This document shows, piece after piece, positions 20,473 through 28,702 of a DNA stretch of 64,000 nt. The stretch spans positions 124,001 to 188,000 of the forward strand of contig SEIO01000001.1 of assembly GCA_004145795.1 (NCBI GenBank), in the 5' to 3' direction. Made by a program: the position numbers and the translations under genes. Under the pieces are notes generated by a model. That model had not been told where the DNA came from and did no database searches. It saw only the letters and a program-made list of their open reading frames with translations. The DNA comes from Lentibacillus lipolyticus. Lineage in GTDB: Bacteria > Bacillota > Bacilli > Bacillales > Amphibacillaceae. Numbering within the stretch: the stretch's first letter is position 1; each line of letters starts with the position of its first letter.

Positions 20473-20739
20473 TTGGCAAACATTAAATCAGCAATTAAAC
20501 GTGTAGGCGTGAACCAGAAGAAGCGCGTTGAAAATACAAACTTCAAAACGGAGATGCGCACACATATCAAAGGGTTGGAGAAATTGATTGAGGCGAATGA
20601 AGCAGACAAAGCAAAAGCTGCATTGCCTGAAGCATTCAAGAAAATTGACAAAGCCGTACAGAAAGGCGGCGTTCACAAAAACAACGGCAGCCGGCATAAA
20701 GCACGTTTGGCCAAAAAAATCAACGAGCTTGGTGCTTAA
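20473..20739 (+). CDS. rpsT: 30S ribosomal protein S20
   Basis: An 88-residue basic helical protein, a primary binder of 16S rRNA in the small subunit. NIKSAIKRV near the start and HKNNGSRHKARLAKKINEL at the end are S20 signatures, and length equals that of other Bacillus S20. The start is TTG at 20473 with GGAGGTG upstream; rpsT often uses a weak start codon in bacteria, which helps autoregulation. It is monocistronic, with its own promoter and terminator. Confidence 0.96.
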   Translation: MANIKSAIKRVGVNQKKRVENTNFKTEMRTHIKGLEKLIEANEADKAKAALPEAFKKIDKAVQKGGVHKNNGSRHKARLAKKINELGA

Positions 20740-20760
20740 TACAGCCACATCAAGGCATAA

Positions 20761-20792
20761 AAAACGATCCTGTTTAAGGATCGTTTTTTTTT
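20761..20792 (+). terminator. Intrinsic terminator of rpsT
   Basis: AAAACGATCC / GGATCGTTTT stem with a 7-nt loop, followed by T-run; 21 nt after the stop codon. Confidence 0.95.
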
Positions 20793-20875
20793 GACCGCAA
20801 CCCGTATGGGCGGCTAATGAGCCCCCCGTGCGAAGAACAGCCATTTTTATGTTCATTATAGCGCCGAAAATTAGG

Positions 20876-21898
20876 CTATTGAACCAGTTCGTGGAGCAGA
20901 AGTTCAAAAGCAAGTCCTTTCTCCATACCGCCTCGCTTAATGGTGTGGTCCGTTTCAGCTAGCTTGTCCATGATTTCCTGCAATCGTTCTGATGAAAATT
21001 TCCTTTCCCGCTGTAAGGCCATTTTAATAACATACGGGTGTACGCCAATCTGTTTTTGCATCTGGGATTGACTGTATCCCTTCTTATTCAGCAATTTCAC
21101 ACGCAAAATGGTACGGAATTGAAATGCAAGCAATGCCACAAGCCCAATCGGCTCCTCTTTCATTTTCTCCAAATCTTTATAAATGGAAATGGCTTTATGC
21201 AAATCCCGGTCAATTACTGCATCAACAAGGCGCAGCGATGAGCTGTTCCCCGAGTGGGAGACCAATTTTTCAGCAATTTCTTTGGTCACCGTGCCATTTT
21301 CTCCAACATAGAGCCTAAGTTTGTACAATTCGTTGCGCAGCAGATGCAAGTCAGCAGTCAGTTCTGATTCCAGCAGTTCGCAAGCATTATCCTCCACTGT
21401 TATTTTCATACTGCCGGCAAGGTTGGTAATCCAGCTCCGCAGTTCATACTCCCGAATTGGATTGCATTCTGCGGCGATACCTTTCTGTTTCAAAAGTTTT
21501 GTTACTTTTTTTCGTTCATCAATTTTTTCATATGGTGCAATAAATAGGATGATGGCATCATCAACAGGCTGTCCAAGATAACGAATGAGACTGTCCAAGT
21601 CATGATCAAAGGGCAGCTTATCCGGTTTTGTCTTTAAAAAACTTGGATTATTGGCGATAATTAATTTTTTCCCGCCGAATAAAGGATAGGTTTCTGCGTC
21701 GGTAACCACTTCCTGTACAGGTGTTTCCTCCAGATCATAAACAGACAAATTTTCACTCGTATCCCCATCACCAGGCAGTACGGCCTTTTTAATATACTTT
21801 GTAATTTTTTGTATAAAGTAGGATTCTGTACCATAAAGTAAGTATACTGGTGCAATTTGTTTTTTCTTTACTTGCTGTAACACGTCCATATGCGTCAT
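20876..21898 (-). CDS. holA: DNA polymerase III delta subunit
   Basis: A 340-residue clamp-loader subunit (YqeN) that opens the beta clamp. The N-terminal fold begins APVYLLYGTESYFIQKITKYI, the middle has the degenerate AAA+ region (IILFIAPYEKIDERKK), and the C-terminal collar domain has LVSHSGNSSSLRLVDAV. I chose ATG at 21898 with GGAG 8 nt upstream over the GTG three codons earlier. It faces a 338-nt spacer to yqzM that holds three hairpins described separately. Confidence 0.94.
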   Translation of the reverse strand: MTHMDVLQQVKKKQIAPVYLLYGTESYFIQKITKYIKKAVLPGDGDTSENLSVYDLEETPVQEVVTDAETYPLFGGKKLIIANNPSFLKTKPDKLPFDHDLDSLIRYLGQPVDDAIILFIAPYEKIDERKKVTKLLKQKGIAAECNPIREYELRSWITNLAGSMKITVEDNACELLESELTADLHLLRNELYKLRLYVGENGTVTKEIAEKLVSHSGNSSSLRLVDAVIDRDLHKAISIYKDLEKMKEEPIGLVALLAFQFRTILRVKLLNKKGYSQSQMQKQIGVHPYVIKMALQRERKFSSERLQEIMDKLAETDHTIKRGGMEKGLAFELLLHELVQ

Positions 21899-21962
21899 AC
21901 GATTCACTCCATAATGTAATCGTAAAACGGTTCGGCCAGAAAGGCAAGAAAGAATTTAAATA

Positions 21963-22084
21963 TCCCGCCATAAGCATGGATGGCGGGAAAACTCATGTAA
22001 AAAGAAGCAGGAGGGAATAGCCAAGTATCCCCTCCAATCTATATGAACGTTTAAAATCCAGTCCTAGGAACTGAATTTTAAACG
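21963..22084 (-). other. Structured intergenic region upstream of holA (candidate small RNA or leader)
   Basis: Three hairpins in 122 nt: 21963-21988 (TCCCGCCA / TGGCGGGA), 22010-22035 (GGAGGGAATA with TATCCCCTCC) and 22048-22084 (CGTTTAAAATCCAGT with ACTGAATTTTAAACG). The single mismatch in each of the last two is A-C when read as plus-strand RNA but G-U when read as minus-strand RNA, so the minus strand folds fully. On that strand the second hairpin is followed by TGCTTCTTTTT, which resembles a terminator. A promoter with TATACT or TATAAG -10 is possible around 22110-22140 but weak. No known RNA family is recognised. Confidence 0.5.
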
Positions 22085-22236
22085 GGGTTTGTTACTTATA
22101 GGTTTAACGTTTACAGCCAAAAGTATAGTTGTTAAGTCTTTCTAATGAAGGTAAATAATTTTTGTGACATTCGTGGTCATAAGTGGATTTTTTTATGTAT
22201 TTATTTTATACTGGAAACTGTATAGGAGGGGTAGAT

Positions 22237-22371
22237 GTGAACGAATTCGAAAAGGACGTACAATCAAAAAATAATGATGTAGTCGATTCCATTAAAGGCT
22301 TTGGTTTTTCGTTTATTTTCTTTGTCCTGATTTTTGCAATTGGTGTTGTTTTCAACGTTGTAGGTTCATGA
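22237..22371 (+). CDS. yqzM: YqzM-family small membrane protein
   Basis: A 44-residue protein: an N-terminal hydrophilic part (MNEFEKDVQSKNNDVVDSIKG) then one transmembrane helix (about 22-41). Length, sequence and position between holA and comEC match YqzM of B. subtilis. Start is GTG at 22237 with GGAGGGG upstream; the longer reading from 22183 lacks a ribosome binding site. It is the only plus-strand gene in this stretch and ends at a bidirectional terminator. Function unknown. Confidence 0.85.
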   Translation: MNEFEKDVQSKNNDVVDSIKGFGFSFIFFVLIFAIGVVFNVVGS

Positions 22372-22449
22372 TTGAATTCAATATTTATTCCTGTCTCCAG
22401 GAATAAAGGAGATAATGGATTCTCATTGCTGGATGGTCCGCTCATCCGG

Positions 22450-22486
22450 AAAAAGAGACTGCGCATAATCAGTCTCTTTTTTTATG
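22450..22486. terminator. Bidirectional terminator between yqzM and comEC
   Basis: AAAAGAGACT / AGTCTCTTTT stem with a 10-nt loop, followed by T-runs on both strands. It serves yqzM on the plus strand and comEC on the minus strand. Confidence 0.92.
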
Positions 22487-22497
22487 CCACTTACAGC

Positions 22498-24768
22498 CTA
22501 TGGCAAATAGGTGGAAAATGTGCCTTTATTGCCCCTGAAATGATATTCTACCGCCCCGTTTTCATCCGTCCGGTAAACCGTTACACTTCCTTTAGCCAAT
22601 GATTCGAGCACCTGCGCGTGAGGATGACCGTACGTGTTGTTCTCCCCCACGGAAATAAGTCCGTACTCCGGGTTAATCTGCTGCAAAAAAGAAGGATCCG
22701 ACGACGTCTGACTGCCATGATGAGCAACCTTAAGTACATGAGCGCTTAATCGCGGATAAGTACGAAGAATGTTCTGTTCGGTGTCCTTTCCTATATCACC
22801 AGTGAAAAGCCATGACTTTCCGCCAAATACCGAATAAAGAACAAGTGAGTTTTCATTAGGTGACCCATTGTCAACGCTTGGCGACAGTATCTTAAAATGT
22901 TGACCACCGATTGTTAGCTCATCCCCGGTATTAGTCCGGACGATTTTTGTACCGGTATTCTCCATTGCTTTGACAACCTGCTCGCTAAATGAATAATAGG
23001 CGCTAACAATCACGTGGTGAACGGACATGTCCTCCACAATATAAGGAAGACTCCCCGAATGATCTGTATCTCCATGAGAAATAAAAATCGCGTCAATTTC
23101 ATGAATCCCCTGTGACAGCAAGTACGGCCTGATCACTTGTTGATAAACGTTTTCAGATGGTTTCTCCATATCAAAACTTAGCCTGGCCCCTGCATCAATA
23201 AGAATCACACTTTCACGATAAGGAAGTTCCACAACGAAAGCATCTCCTTGTCCAATGTCGAGCATCGTCACTTTTCCGTCCGGGGATAAGTACGGCCTCA
23301 TGACCATTAGGCAGAGAAGAAGCAGTATGCAGAACCCCCAGGCAAATGCCTCCTTTTGCCGCCGGGCTTCCAACTTCATCATGAACATAATCAAAATAAT
23401 GTAGTACAGAATAACCGCTAGGAATGGAAATGAACCGATGAAGAACGGATAATATACCGCTTGATCAATATGTTGCATTAGGTTAATGAACACGTCATGA
23501 ATTGACACGAACAGTGCATCGAATATTGGAAGAAGAAAACCTGCAACAGGCGTAAGCAGCAGCGTGGTAAACATGAGTGGAATGACAAACAGTGTAAAGT
23601 AAGGAACAGCAACTGTATTGAATAGAATGGACAGGGGGTGAAATGTGAAGAAATATACGACTTGGAGCGGGAGAATCAACATCTGGGCGATAAAGCTGAT
23701 CTTCAGAATGGAAAAGAAGGAAATTTCCGTCTGTGCAAGCCAATCCTTTGATAAAAGCAAGCCAAACGTAACACAGAAGGATAACTGAAAGCCTAATTGG
23801 TAAACAATATACCGATCGACACAAATCAGGGCAATGAAAACAATACTAAGGACATCTGTTGCACTCCATTTCCAATTCAGTCTGCCAGCAACCAGAAACA
23901 AAAGAACCATTGCACTTGCCCGCAATACAGACGGTTCCCCGCCAGCCAGCAGTGCATAAACAGGCAGGAAGATCATGACGGTCCATTGTGCTTTTTCCTT
24001 CGTAATTCCGGCAAACTTTACGAGGAAAAGATAAATAAATCCCACAACGAGCCCAACATGCAAACCGGAAATAGCCAGGAGATGCGTTAAGTTCCAACGC
24101 TGGAATAGATTTTTTATTTCCTCACTGATCTGTGTATCATCGCCCAGTACCAGTGCATTCAGCCACGCAGCAGTTTGCGGGCTTACCCTATTTCGTACGT
24201 ACGCAGTCAAATCAAAGCGCAGCTGATAAATGGTCTGCATAAACGATGATCCTGTGCACGTAATTGCCCGTGGCGAATCAAGTATAATCTGGTAATGTAT
24301 TCCTTGTGAAGCAAGGTAATCACGATAATCGAATTGTCCCGGATTTTTGCTGGATTCAGGAAGCTCTGGAGTTCCGTCAACCCGGCATGATGCACCGTAT
24401 TTCAAATACAGCTCATCGCGCTCGTCACCAAAATAAGTGATCATAAAATCAGTGCCGGTAATATCATCCTTTAACGTGAATTCGATTTTTGTCTCACGTT
24501 CACGGACAGGACTTGTGATTTCTCCAGTGATTTCCTTCATTCCGTTATAGGGAATGTCCGGTGCTGATTGTTCAGGATCAGGAAGATAAAAGAAGGAGAG
24601 AAGCGTTGCGGCCAGGGAAACAAGAATAGGCAGTATCCCCAGCCTATTGCGGACATTCAGCCAGATGGTCCAGAGGAAAAATAGGCCAATCAGCCACTCA
24701 TGGTGAAGCATAACAGCCAGGAAGCTGGTGGTAATCCCCAGGGCCGGAAAGTGCCAGTATCCACGCAT
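22498..24768 (-). CDS. comEC: DNA internalization channel protein ComEC/Rec2
   Basis: A 756-residue polytopic membrane protein that carries transforming single-stranded DNA across the membrane. An N-terminal pair of membrane segments and an OB-like DUF4131 region (about 1-190) are followed by the Competence domain with many helices (WNLTHLLAISGLHVGLVVGF, about 225-245), and a C-terminal metallo-beta-lactamase-like domain with FISHGDTDHSG and VAHHGSQTSS, thought to degrade the non-transported strand. ATG at 24768 has AGGTG 6 nt upstream; a GTG at 24777 is the alternative. It is last in comEA-comEB-comEC. Confidence 0.95.
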   Translation of the reverse strand: MRGYWHFPALGITTSFLAVMLHHEWLIGLFFLWTIWLNVRNRLGILPILVSLAATLLSFFYLPDPEQSAPDIPYNGMKEITGEITSPVRERETKIEFTLKDDITGTDFMITYFGDERDELYLKYGASCRVDGTPELPESSKNPGQFDYRDYLASQGIHYQIILDSPRAITCTGSSFMQTIYQLRFDLTAYVRNRVSPQTAAWLNALVLGDDTQISEEIKNLFQRWNLTHLLAISGLHVGLVVGFIYLFLVKFAGITKEKAQWTVMIFLPVYALLAGGEPSVLRASAMVLLFLVAGRLNWKWSATDVLSIVFIALICVDRYIVYQLGFQLSFCVTFGLLLSKDWLAQTEISFFSILKISFIAQMLILPLQVVYFFTFHPLSILFNTVAVPYFTLFVIPLMFTTLLLTPVAGFLLPIFDALFVSIHDVFINLMQHIDQAVYYPFFIGSFPFLAVILYYIILIMFMMKLEARRQKEAFAWGFCILLLLCLMVMRPYLSPDGKVTMLDIGQGDAFVVELPYRESVILIDAGARLSFDMEKPSENVYQQVIRPYLLSQGIHEIDAIFISHGDTDHSGSLPYIVEDMSVHHVIVSAYYSFSEQVVKAMENTGTKIVRTNTGDELTIGGQHFKILSPSVDNGSPNENSLVLYSVFGGKSWLFTGDIGKDTEQNILRTYPRLSAHVLKVAHHGSQTSSDPSFLQQINPEYGLISVGENNTYGHPHAQVLESLAKGSVTVYRTDENGAVEYHFRGNKGTFSTYLP

Positions 24769-24777
24769 TTGAGGCAC

Positions 24778-25341
24778 CTATATATGAAAAAGGGATTCAG
24801 CCTCAGCTTTTAAGGCCTGATATTTTTCCGGGTCAGTTGTCTGCTTTTCGAGCTCCCCAAGAAGCATTTGAATATACTCATCTTTTTCCCGGTAATTTGC
24901 ATCGACGGACAGTTCTGTCAGCTCCACTTTCTTCGTCTCCACACCAGCGTCCGCAAATAAGGAGAGTGCATACGGGTGATTTTTATAGTCTTTGGCGTAA
25001 TATACAGCATTTATCCCGCTTTGTATAATTTGCTTACAGCACTGCAGGCATGGAAAATGCGTCACATAAATTTCCGCACCATCTGTCGGCACTCCGAACT
25101 TGGCACATTGCAACAGCGCATTCGCCTCAGCATGAATGGTACGGACACAATGGCCGTCAATGATATAACAGCCTTCATCGATACAATGAACACCTCCGGA
25201 AACACTGCCATTGTATCCGCCGGCAATGATGCGCTTATCCCTCACGATGGTTGCTCCAACCATCAGTCTGGTACAGGTGCTGCGCATGGCCAGCAAATGA
25301 CTTTGTGCCATAAAATATTGATCCCATGGTATTCGCTTCAT
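24778..25341 (-). CDS. comEB: ComEB, dCMP deaminase-family protein
   Basis: A 187-residue protein of the deoxycytidylate deaminase family. The zinc site is TIHAEANAL (about 69-77) plus PCLQCC (about 97-102), and an N-terminal YFMAQSHLLAMRSTC is typical. Residues GVHCIDEGCYIIDGHCV suggest a second metal site as in other ComEB/dCMP deaminases. It converts dCMP to dUMP; it lies in the competence operon but is not essential for DNA uptake in B. subtilis. ATG at 25341 has AAGGTGG upstream. Confidence 0.94.
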   Translation of the reverse strand: MKRIPWDQYFMAQSHLLAMRSTCTRLMVGATIVRDKRIIAGGYNGSVSGGVHCIDEGCYIIDGHCVRTIHAEANALLQCAKFGVPTDGAEIYVTHFPCLQCCKQIIQSGINAVYYAKDYKNHPYALSLFADAGVETKKVELTELSVDANYREKDEYIQMLLGELEKQTTDPEKYQALKAEAESLFHI

Positions 25342-25412
25342 CGTAATTAAACCACCTTTATCATATATAGTTTAGTTTTATATCCTTTTTCGCTGATATC
25401 CTGATTGTCGAC

Positions 25413-26012
25413 TCATGGAATCTGGATATCTTCTTTCAGTGACTCCAGCGTTTTTTCACCTATACCCGGTATCGCAAGCAGGTCTTCTGCAGCTTGAAAT
25501 AATCCATTTTCCTCACGATACTGAATGATTGCTTGTGCTTTTGATGGCCCAATTCCATTCAATTCTTCCAGCGCTGTCTGATCAGCATAGTTAATGCGCA
25601 CTTTTTCCGTGCCGCCTTCAAGCATTGCAGAAGCCTGGTTTGTATTATCCGTGTCACCCGGAACCATAATAACCATCTCATCCTGGACTTTTTGAGCCAG
25701 ATTGACTGTTGTCTGGTCGGCATCTCTCGTAAATCCCCCAGCCATTTTAATGACATCATGAACACGGTCATCCGGATTGGCTTTATAAACACCGGGATCA
25801 GCAACTTCTCCCTTCACATCAACCACTAATACCTGGGGTATGCCGGTTGTGCCGGAATCACTACCAGTTTTGTCCATCTCCTTTTCTGGATCAGCAGCTT
25901 GCTTCGTAACAGCAGCAGGCTGATTGGAATCCATGTTATTCCAAAGCAAAAAACTTCCGACAATCAACACTAAAACAATGGGGAATACATACCTTTTCAG
26001 AGGATGGGACAA
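25413..26012 (-). CDS. comEA: Competence protein ComEA (DNA receptor)
   Basis: A 199-residue membrane-anchored DNA-binding protein. One transmembrane helix (about 8-25), a spacer rich in Asp/Lys/Thr, an SLBB-type domain (VVDVKGEVADPGVYK onwards, about 63-120) and a helix-hairpin-helix pair at the C terminus (LNGIGPSKAQAIIQYR and LLAIPGIGEKTLESL) that binds double-stranded DNA. Start is TTG at 26012 with AAGGAAGTG upstream. It opens comEA-EB-EC. The divergent comER of B. subtilis is not present. Confidence 0.95.
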   Translation of the reverse strand: MSHPLKRYVFPIVLVLIVGSFLLWNNMDSNQPAAVTKQAADPEKEMDKTGSDSGTTGIPQVLVVDVKGEVADPGVYKANPDDRVHDVIKMAGGFTRDADQTTVNLAQKVQDEMVIMVPGDTDNTNQASAMLEGGTEKVRINYADQTALEELNGIGPSKAQAIIQYREENGLFQAAEDLLAIPGIGEKTLESLKEDIQIP

Positions 26013-26074
26013 GAGGTTTCACTTCCTTTGAAGAATTATTGGAGTACTGAAGAGAAAACGAGGAATGTTTCACT

Positions 26075-26103
26075 CCTATAACCTATTCGACATTCTTCTG
26101 CAA
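26075..26103 (-). promoter_or_regulatory. Possible promoter of the comE operon
   Basis: TTGCAG (26103-26098), 17-nt spacer, TATAGG (26080-26075) on the minus strand, 63 nt before comEA. Hexamers are imperfect, as expected for an activator (ComK)-dependent promoter, but I did not find a convincing pair of AT-boxes. Confidence 0.45.
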
Positions 26104-26116
26104 AAACCTTCTTAAT

Positions 26117-26159
26117 TTAAAAAAACGGCCCGAAAAAAATTATTCTTCCGGCCGTTTTA
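26117..26159 (-). terminator. Intrinsic terminator of the yqeG-yqeM operon
   Basis: AAAACGGCC / GGCCGTTTT stem followed on the minus strand by TTTAAATT. The upstream arm lies inside the last codons of yqeM. Confidence 0.85.
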
Positions 26160-26901
26160 CAGCAGTAATAAAAATCCGTTCTGCCTCTTCGTCAATGGCA
26201 TTATTTTCTATAGAAAAATCGCTGGTGACATACTGGATGGCAAATCCCGTTTCTTCCAGCAGCTGCTTATAAAAACGAACAGGGTATGTCCGCTGGTGAT
26301 GGTATTCATCAAACCTGGTATAACGGCCGCTGGCATTGTCCCTGGCAAAAAAGGTCAACTCATGGTGCATCTCACCTCTCTGTTCCCCTTCCGCACAAAA
26401 CCATATATAAGCCACTTCGTCATCCACATCAGCGAACGTCTGGTTCATATAGTGCTCATGTACGTGCCTGAGTGCATGTACATCAAAAAGAAACAAGCCT
26501 CCCGATTTCAGTAAACCTGCCACACGCTGAAAAACTGTTCGAAGCTCGTCCTCTCCAGTTATGTAATTCATCACATCACAATAACTGACAGCGGCATCGT
26601 ATCCATGTAACCCTTCCAGCATACGCAAATCCTGTTGAATGAATGGTACCGAAAGATGCTCCTTATCTGCCCGCTTCTGTGCGATTGCCAGCATATCACT
26701 GGAATAGTCTACTCCAGTTACCCGATACCCTGCTCTGGCAAGTCGTGTGGTAATCTGCCCGGTTCCACAGCCCAAATCGATGATGGACGAAACCGGTCTG
26801 CCAGCCTTCACAATCATGGCTTCCGTAAATGATTTCCACTCGTCATACGGGGCTTCCGTCATGAGCACATCATAGTAATAAGCCATCTGTTCATAGTTCA
26901 T
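26140..26901 (-). CDS. yqeM: Class I SAM-dependent methyltransferase YqeM
   Basis: A 253-residue cytoplasmic methyltransferase with SAM motif IIDLGCGTGQITTRLA (about 38-53), VTGVDYSSDML for motif II and VSYCDVMNYI near motif IV. The C-terminal part has beta-rich features of this subgroup. ATG at 26901 has GGGA 7 nt upstream and overlaps rsfS by 11 nt, showing translational coupling. It is the last gene of the operon. Its substrate is unknown. Confidence 0.9.
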   Translation of the reverse strand: MNYEQMAYYYDVLMTEAPYDEWKSFTEAMIVKAGRPVSSIIDLGCGTGQITTRLARAGYRVTGVDYSSDMLAIAQKRADKEHLSVPFIQQDLRMLEGLHGYDAAVSYCDVMNYITGEDELRTVFQRVAGLLKSGGLFLFDVHALRHVHEHYMNQTFADVDDEVAYIWFCAEGEQRGEMHHELTFFARDNASGRYTRFDEYHHQRTYPVRFYKQLLEETGFAIQYVTSDFSIENNAIDEEAERIFITAVKRPEE

Positions 26902-27262
26902 AATCATTTCCCGCTGTTTCTATAGGGAGATCAACTTGTTCCGCATCGCCCCATAACCGTTCCAGGTTATAATACGATCGTTCATCCTTATGGAACACAT
27001 GGCAGACGACATCATCCAAATCAACCAGGATCCAGCGTGCCTGTTCGAACCCTTCCATTCGTTTAATGGATAAATCCATTTCTTCCATCGTGTCTTTAAT
27101 AGCCCGTGCAATTGCCTGAACCTGTCGCTCAGTATTGCCATGGCAAATGAGAAAATAGTCTGCAACAAGTGATACTTCCTGCATATCCAAAGCGGTTATG
27201 TTTTTTGCCTGTTTATCGTCACATGCCTGTGCAACCTGTCGTAGAACTTCTTTACTATTCAT
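26891..27262 (-). CDS. rsfS: Ribosomal silencing factor RsfS
   Basis: A 123-residue RsfS/Iojap protein that binds L14 and blocks 50S-30S joining in starvation. ADYFLICHGNTERQVQAIA (about 30-48), the GFEQARWILVDLDDVVCHVFH block (about 72-93) and the terminal YNLERLWGDA are signatures. ATG at 27262 overlaps the yqeK stop by 4 nt (ATGA). It sits in the yqe ribosome-assembly operon. Confidence 0.95.
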   Translation of the reverse strand: MNSKEVLRQVAQACDDKQAKNITALDMQEVSLVADYFLICHGNTERQVQAIARAIKDTMEEMDLSIKRMEGFEQARWILVDLDDVVCHVFHKDERSYYNLERLWGDAEQVDLPIETAGNDYEL

Positions 27263-27843
27263 GAAATGTCATTACCTCCAGCATTCAAACGTTTCGTTAA
27301 ATGATTATATGCATAGAACGTGTCAGGATAAACAGTGGCGTGTTTGCTGACCAAAAATTGAATTGTATTCCTGAGCGCCATCCATGCAGCATGGTGCAAG
27401 TCTGTCTGTGCTACAGTTCTAACTTCGTCAACACCGGGAAATGATCTCCCTGGTTCAATATAATCCGAGACAAACAAAATCATTTCCAGCCTGCTCATAC
27501 CGGCTCTTCCGGTGGTGTGATAATGAATGGCATTGCGGATGTCCAGGTCCGATATCCCATGCTTTTGTTTAATTAGGACCGATGCGGCGGGTCCATGCCA
27601 TAATTCATGATGATAATCAAGCAAATCATTAGGCAAATCGCTTCCGTTAATAATCTGCCGCATGTCTTCAAGCGGAAAATACTTAGCGTAATCATGCAGA
27701 ATAGCGGCCAATTCCGCTTTTTCCACAGACTCATCATATTTTTCCGCCAGCTGAACAGCAGTATCGGCCACACGTAATGTGTGTTCAAATCGCTCTTTTT
27801 TAAGGTGGGGCTTTACAATTTCGATTGCTTCATCTTTCCTCAT
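27259..27843 (-). CDS. yqeK: HD-domain diadenosine tetraphosphatase YqeK
   Basis: A 194-residue HD-superfamily hydrolase; YqeK proteins are symmetrical Ap4A hydrolases that give two ADP. Metal ligands are in ERFEHTLRVADTA (H at about 20), AILHDYAKYF (HD at about 49-50), YHHELWHGPAAS (about 77-88) and the late FVSDYIEPGR. ATG at 27843 has AGGAG upstream and overlaps nadD by 14 nt, an arrangement that links NAD synthesis and dinucleotide hydrolysis. Confidence 0.93.
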   Translation of the reverse strand: MRKDEAIEIVKPHLKKERFEHTLRVADTAVQLAEKYDESVEKAELAAILHDYAKYFPLEDMRQIINGSDLPNDLLDYHHELWHGPAASVLIKQKHGISDLDIRNAIHYHTTGRAGMSRLEMILFVSDYIEPGRSFPGVDEVRTVAQTDLHHAAWMALRNTIQFLVSKHATVYPDTFYAYNHLTKRLNAGGNDIS

Positions 27844-28399
27844 ACAAACGGTTCTCCTTTATATAAGTGTGTACACCATCCGGAACCAAATACCTAATTG
27901 ATTTCCCACAGGCAAGCCGTTTTTTTATACGGGTTGATGAAATGTCAATCAGCGGGCTATCCACTTCCAAGATTGGATAGGTGCTCTCCAAGTCAAAACC
28001 GTTGCGTCTCACTCCTACAAATTGAACCATTTCCACCAGTTTGTCAATATGCTTCCAGTGCGGTAAATATTCAACCATATCAGCACCAACCACAAAGTAA
28101 AAACGAACCTGCGGGTATTTGTCCGTCAGCAGTTTAATGGTATCATACGTATACGATTTACCTGATCGCTTTAACTCAATTGTTTCCAGATTTAAACAAG
28201 GATTACCGGTGATGGCTTTTCTGACCATTTGCGCACGGTCATGATTACTAGCTGCTGCCGTATGTTTGTGCGGTGGTTCCTGTGACGGCATTAGCAATAC
28301 CTCATCAAGGTCCAGCTCCACACGTACTTCCTCAGCGACAACCAAATGTCCCATATGCGGAGGGTCGAATGTACCACCCAGTATACCTATATGTCTCAT
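27830..28399 (-). CDS. nadD: Nicotinate-nucleotide adenylyltransferase
   Basis: A 189-residue enzyme that joins nicotinate mononucleotide and ATP to give deamido-NAD. The nucleotidyltransferase motif GGTFDPPHMGHL (about 7-18) and the C-terminal ISSTRIKKR (about 157-165) are intact. AGGAG precedes ATG at 28399. It lies between yhbY and yqeK as in other Bacillaceae. Confidence 0.97.
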   Translation of the reverse strand: MRHIGILGGTFDPPHMGHLVVAEEVRVELDLDEVLLMPSQEPPHKHTAAASNHDRAQMVRKAITGNPCLNLETIELKRSGKSYTYDTIKLLTDKYPQVRFYFVVGADMVEYLPHWKHIDKLVEMVQFVGVRRNGFDLESTYPILEVDSPLIDISSTRIKKRLACGKSIRYLVPDGVHTYIKENRLYEER

Positions 28400-28410
28400 A
28401 ACCGACTCCT

Positions 28411-28701
28411 TTACGGAAGCTGAATTTGCTTGTTTTCCGTTGACTCTTTATAAAGAACAATGTTATTTCCAATGATTTGAACAACCTCAGCATCAATACC
28501 TTCCGAAAGCTTTTCGGCAACTGTATGCTTATCCTCGAGGCAATTCTGCAAAATACTTACTTTCAAAAGCTCCCGTTTTTCGAGTGCCTCACCAATTTGA
28601 ACAATCATATTGTCATTCACACCTGTTTTACCCACTTGAAAAATGGGCTTTTCGTGGTGTGCCAAGGAGCGTAAATAGCGTTTTTGTTTTCCTGTCAGCA
28701 T
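28411..28701 (-). CDS. yhbY: YhbY/CRM-domain RNA-binding protein (YqeI)
   Basis: A 96-residue protein consisting of one CRM domain that binds pre-50S rRNA. LTGKQKRYLRSLAHHEKPIFQVGK opens the domain (I cite it as residues 2-25), with the GxxG-like loop and VVQIIGNNIVLYK near the end. GGAAGGAAG lies before ATG at 28701; the upstream in-frame extension is rejected. Position after aroE matches B. subtilis yqeI. Confidence 0.94.
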   Translation of the reverse strand: MLTGKQKRYLRSLAHHEKPIFQVGKTGVNDNMIVQIGEALEKRELLKVSILQNCLEDKHTVAEKLSEGIDAEVVQIIGNNIVLYKESTENKQIQLP

Positions 28702-28702
28702 A

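Noticed and set aside
21963-21988. First hairpin upstream of holA as an intrinsic terminator
   Set aside because: Neither strand has a real U-tract after the stem (TATTTAAATTC at best); kept only as part of the structured region.
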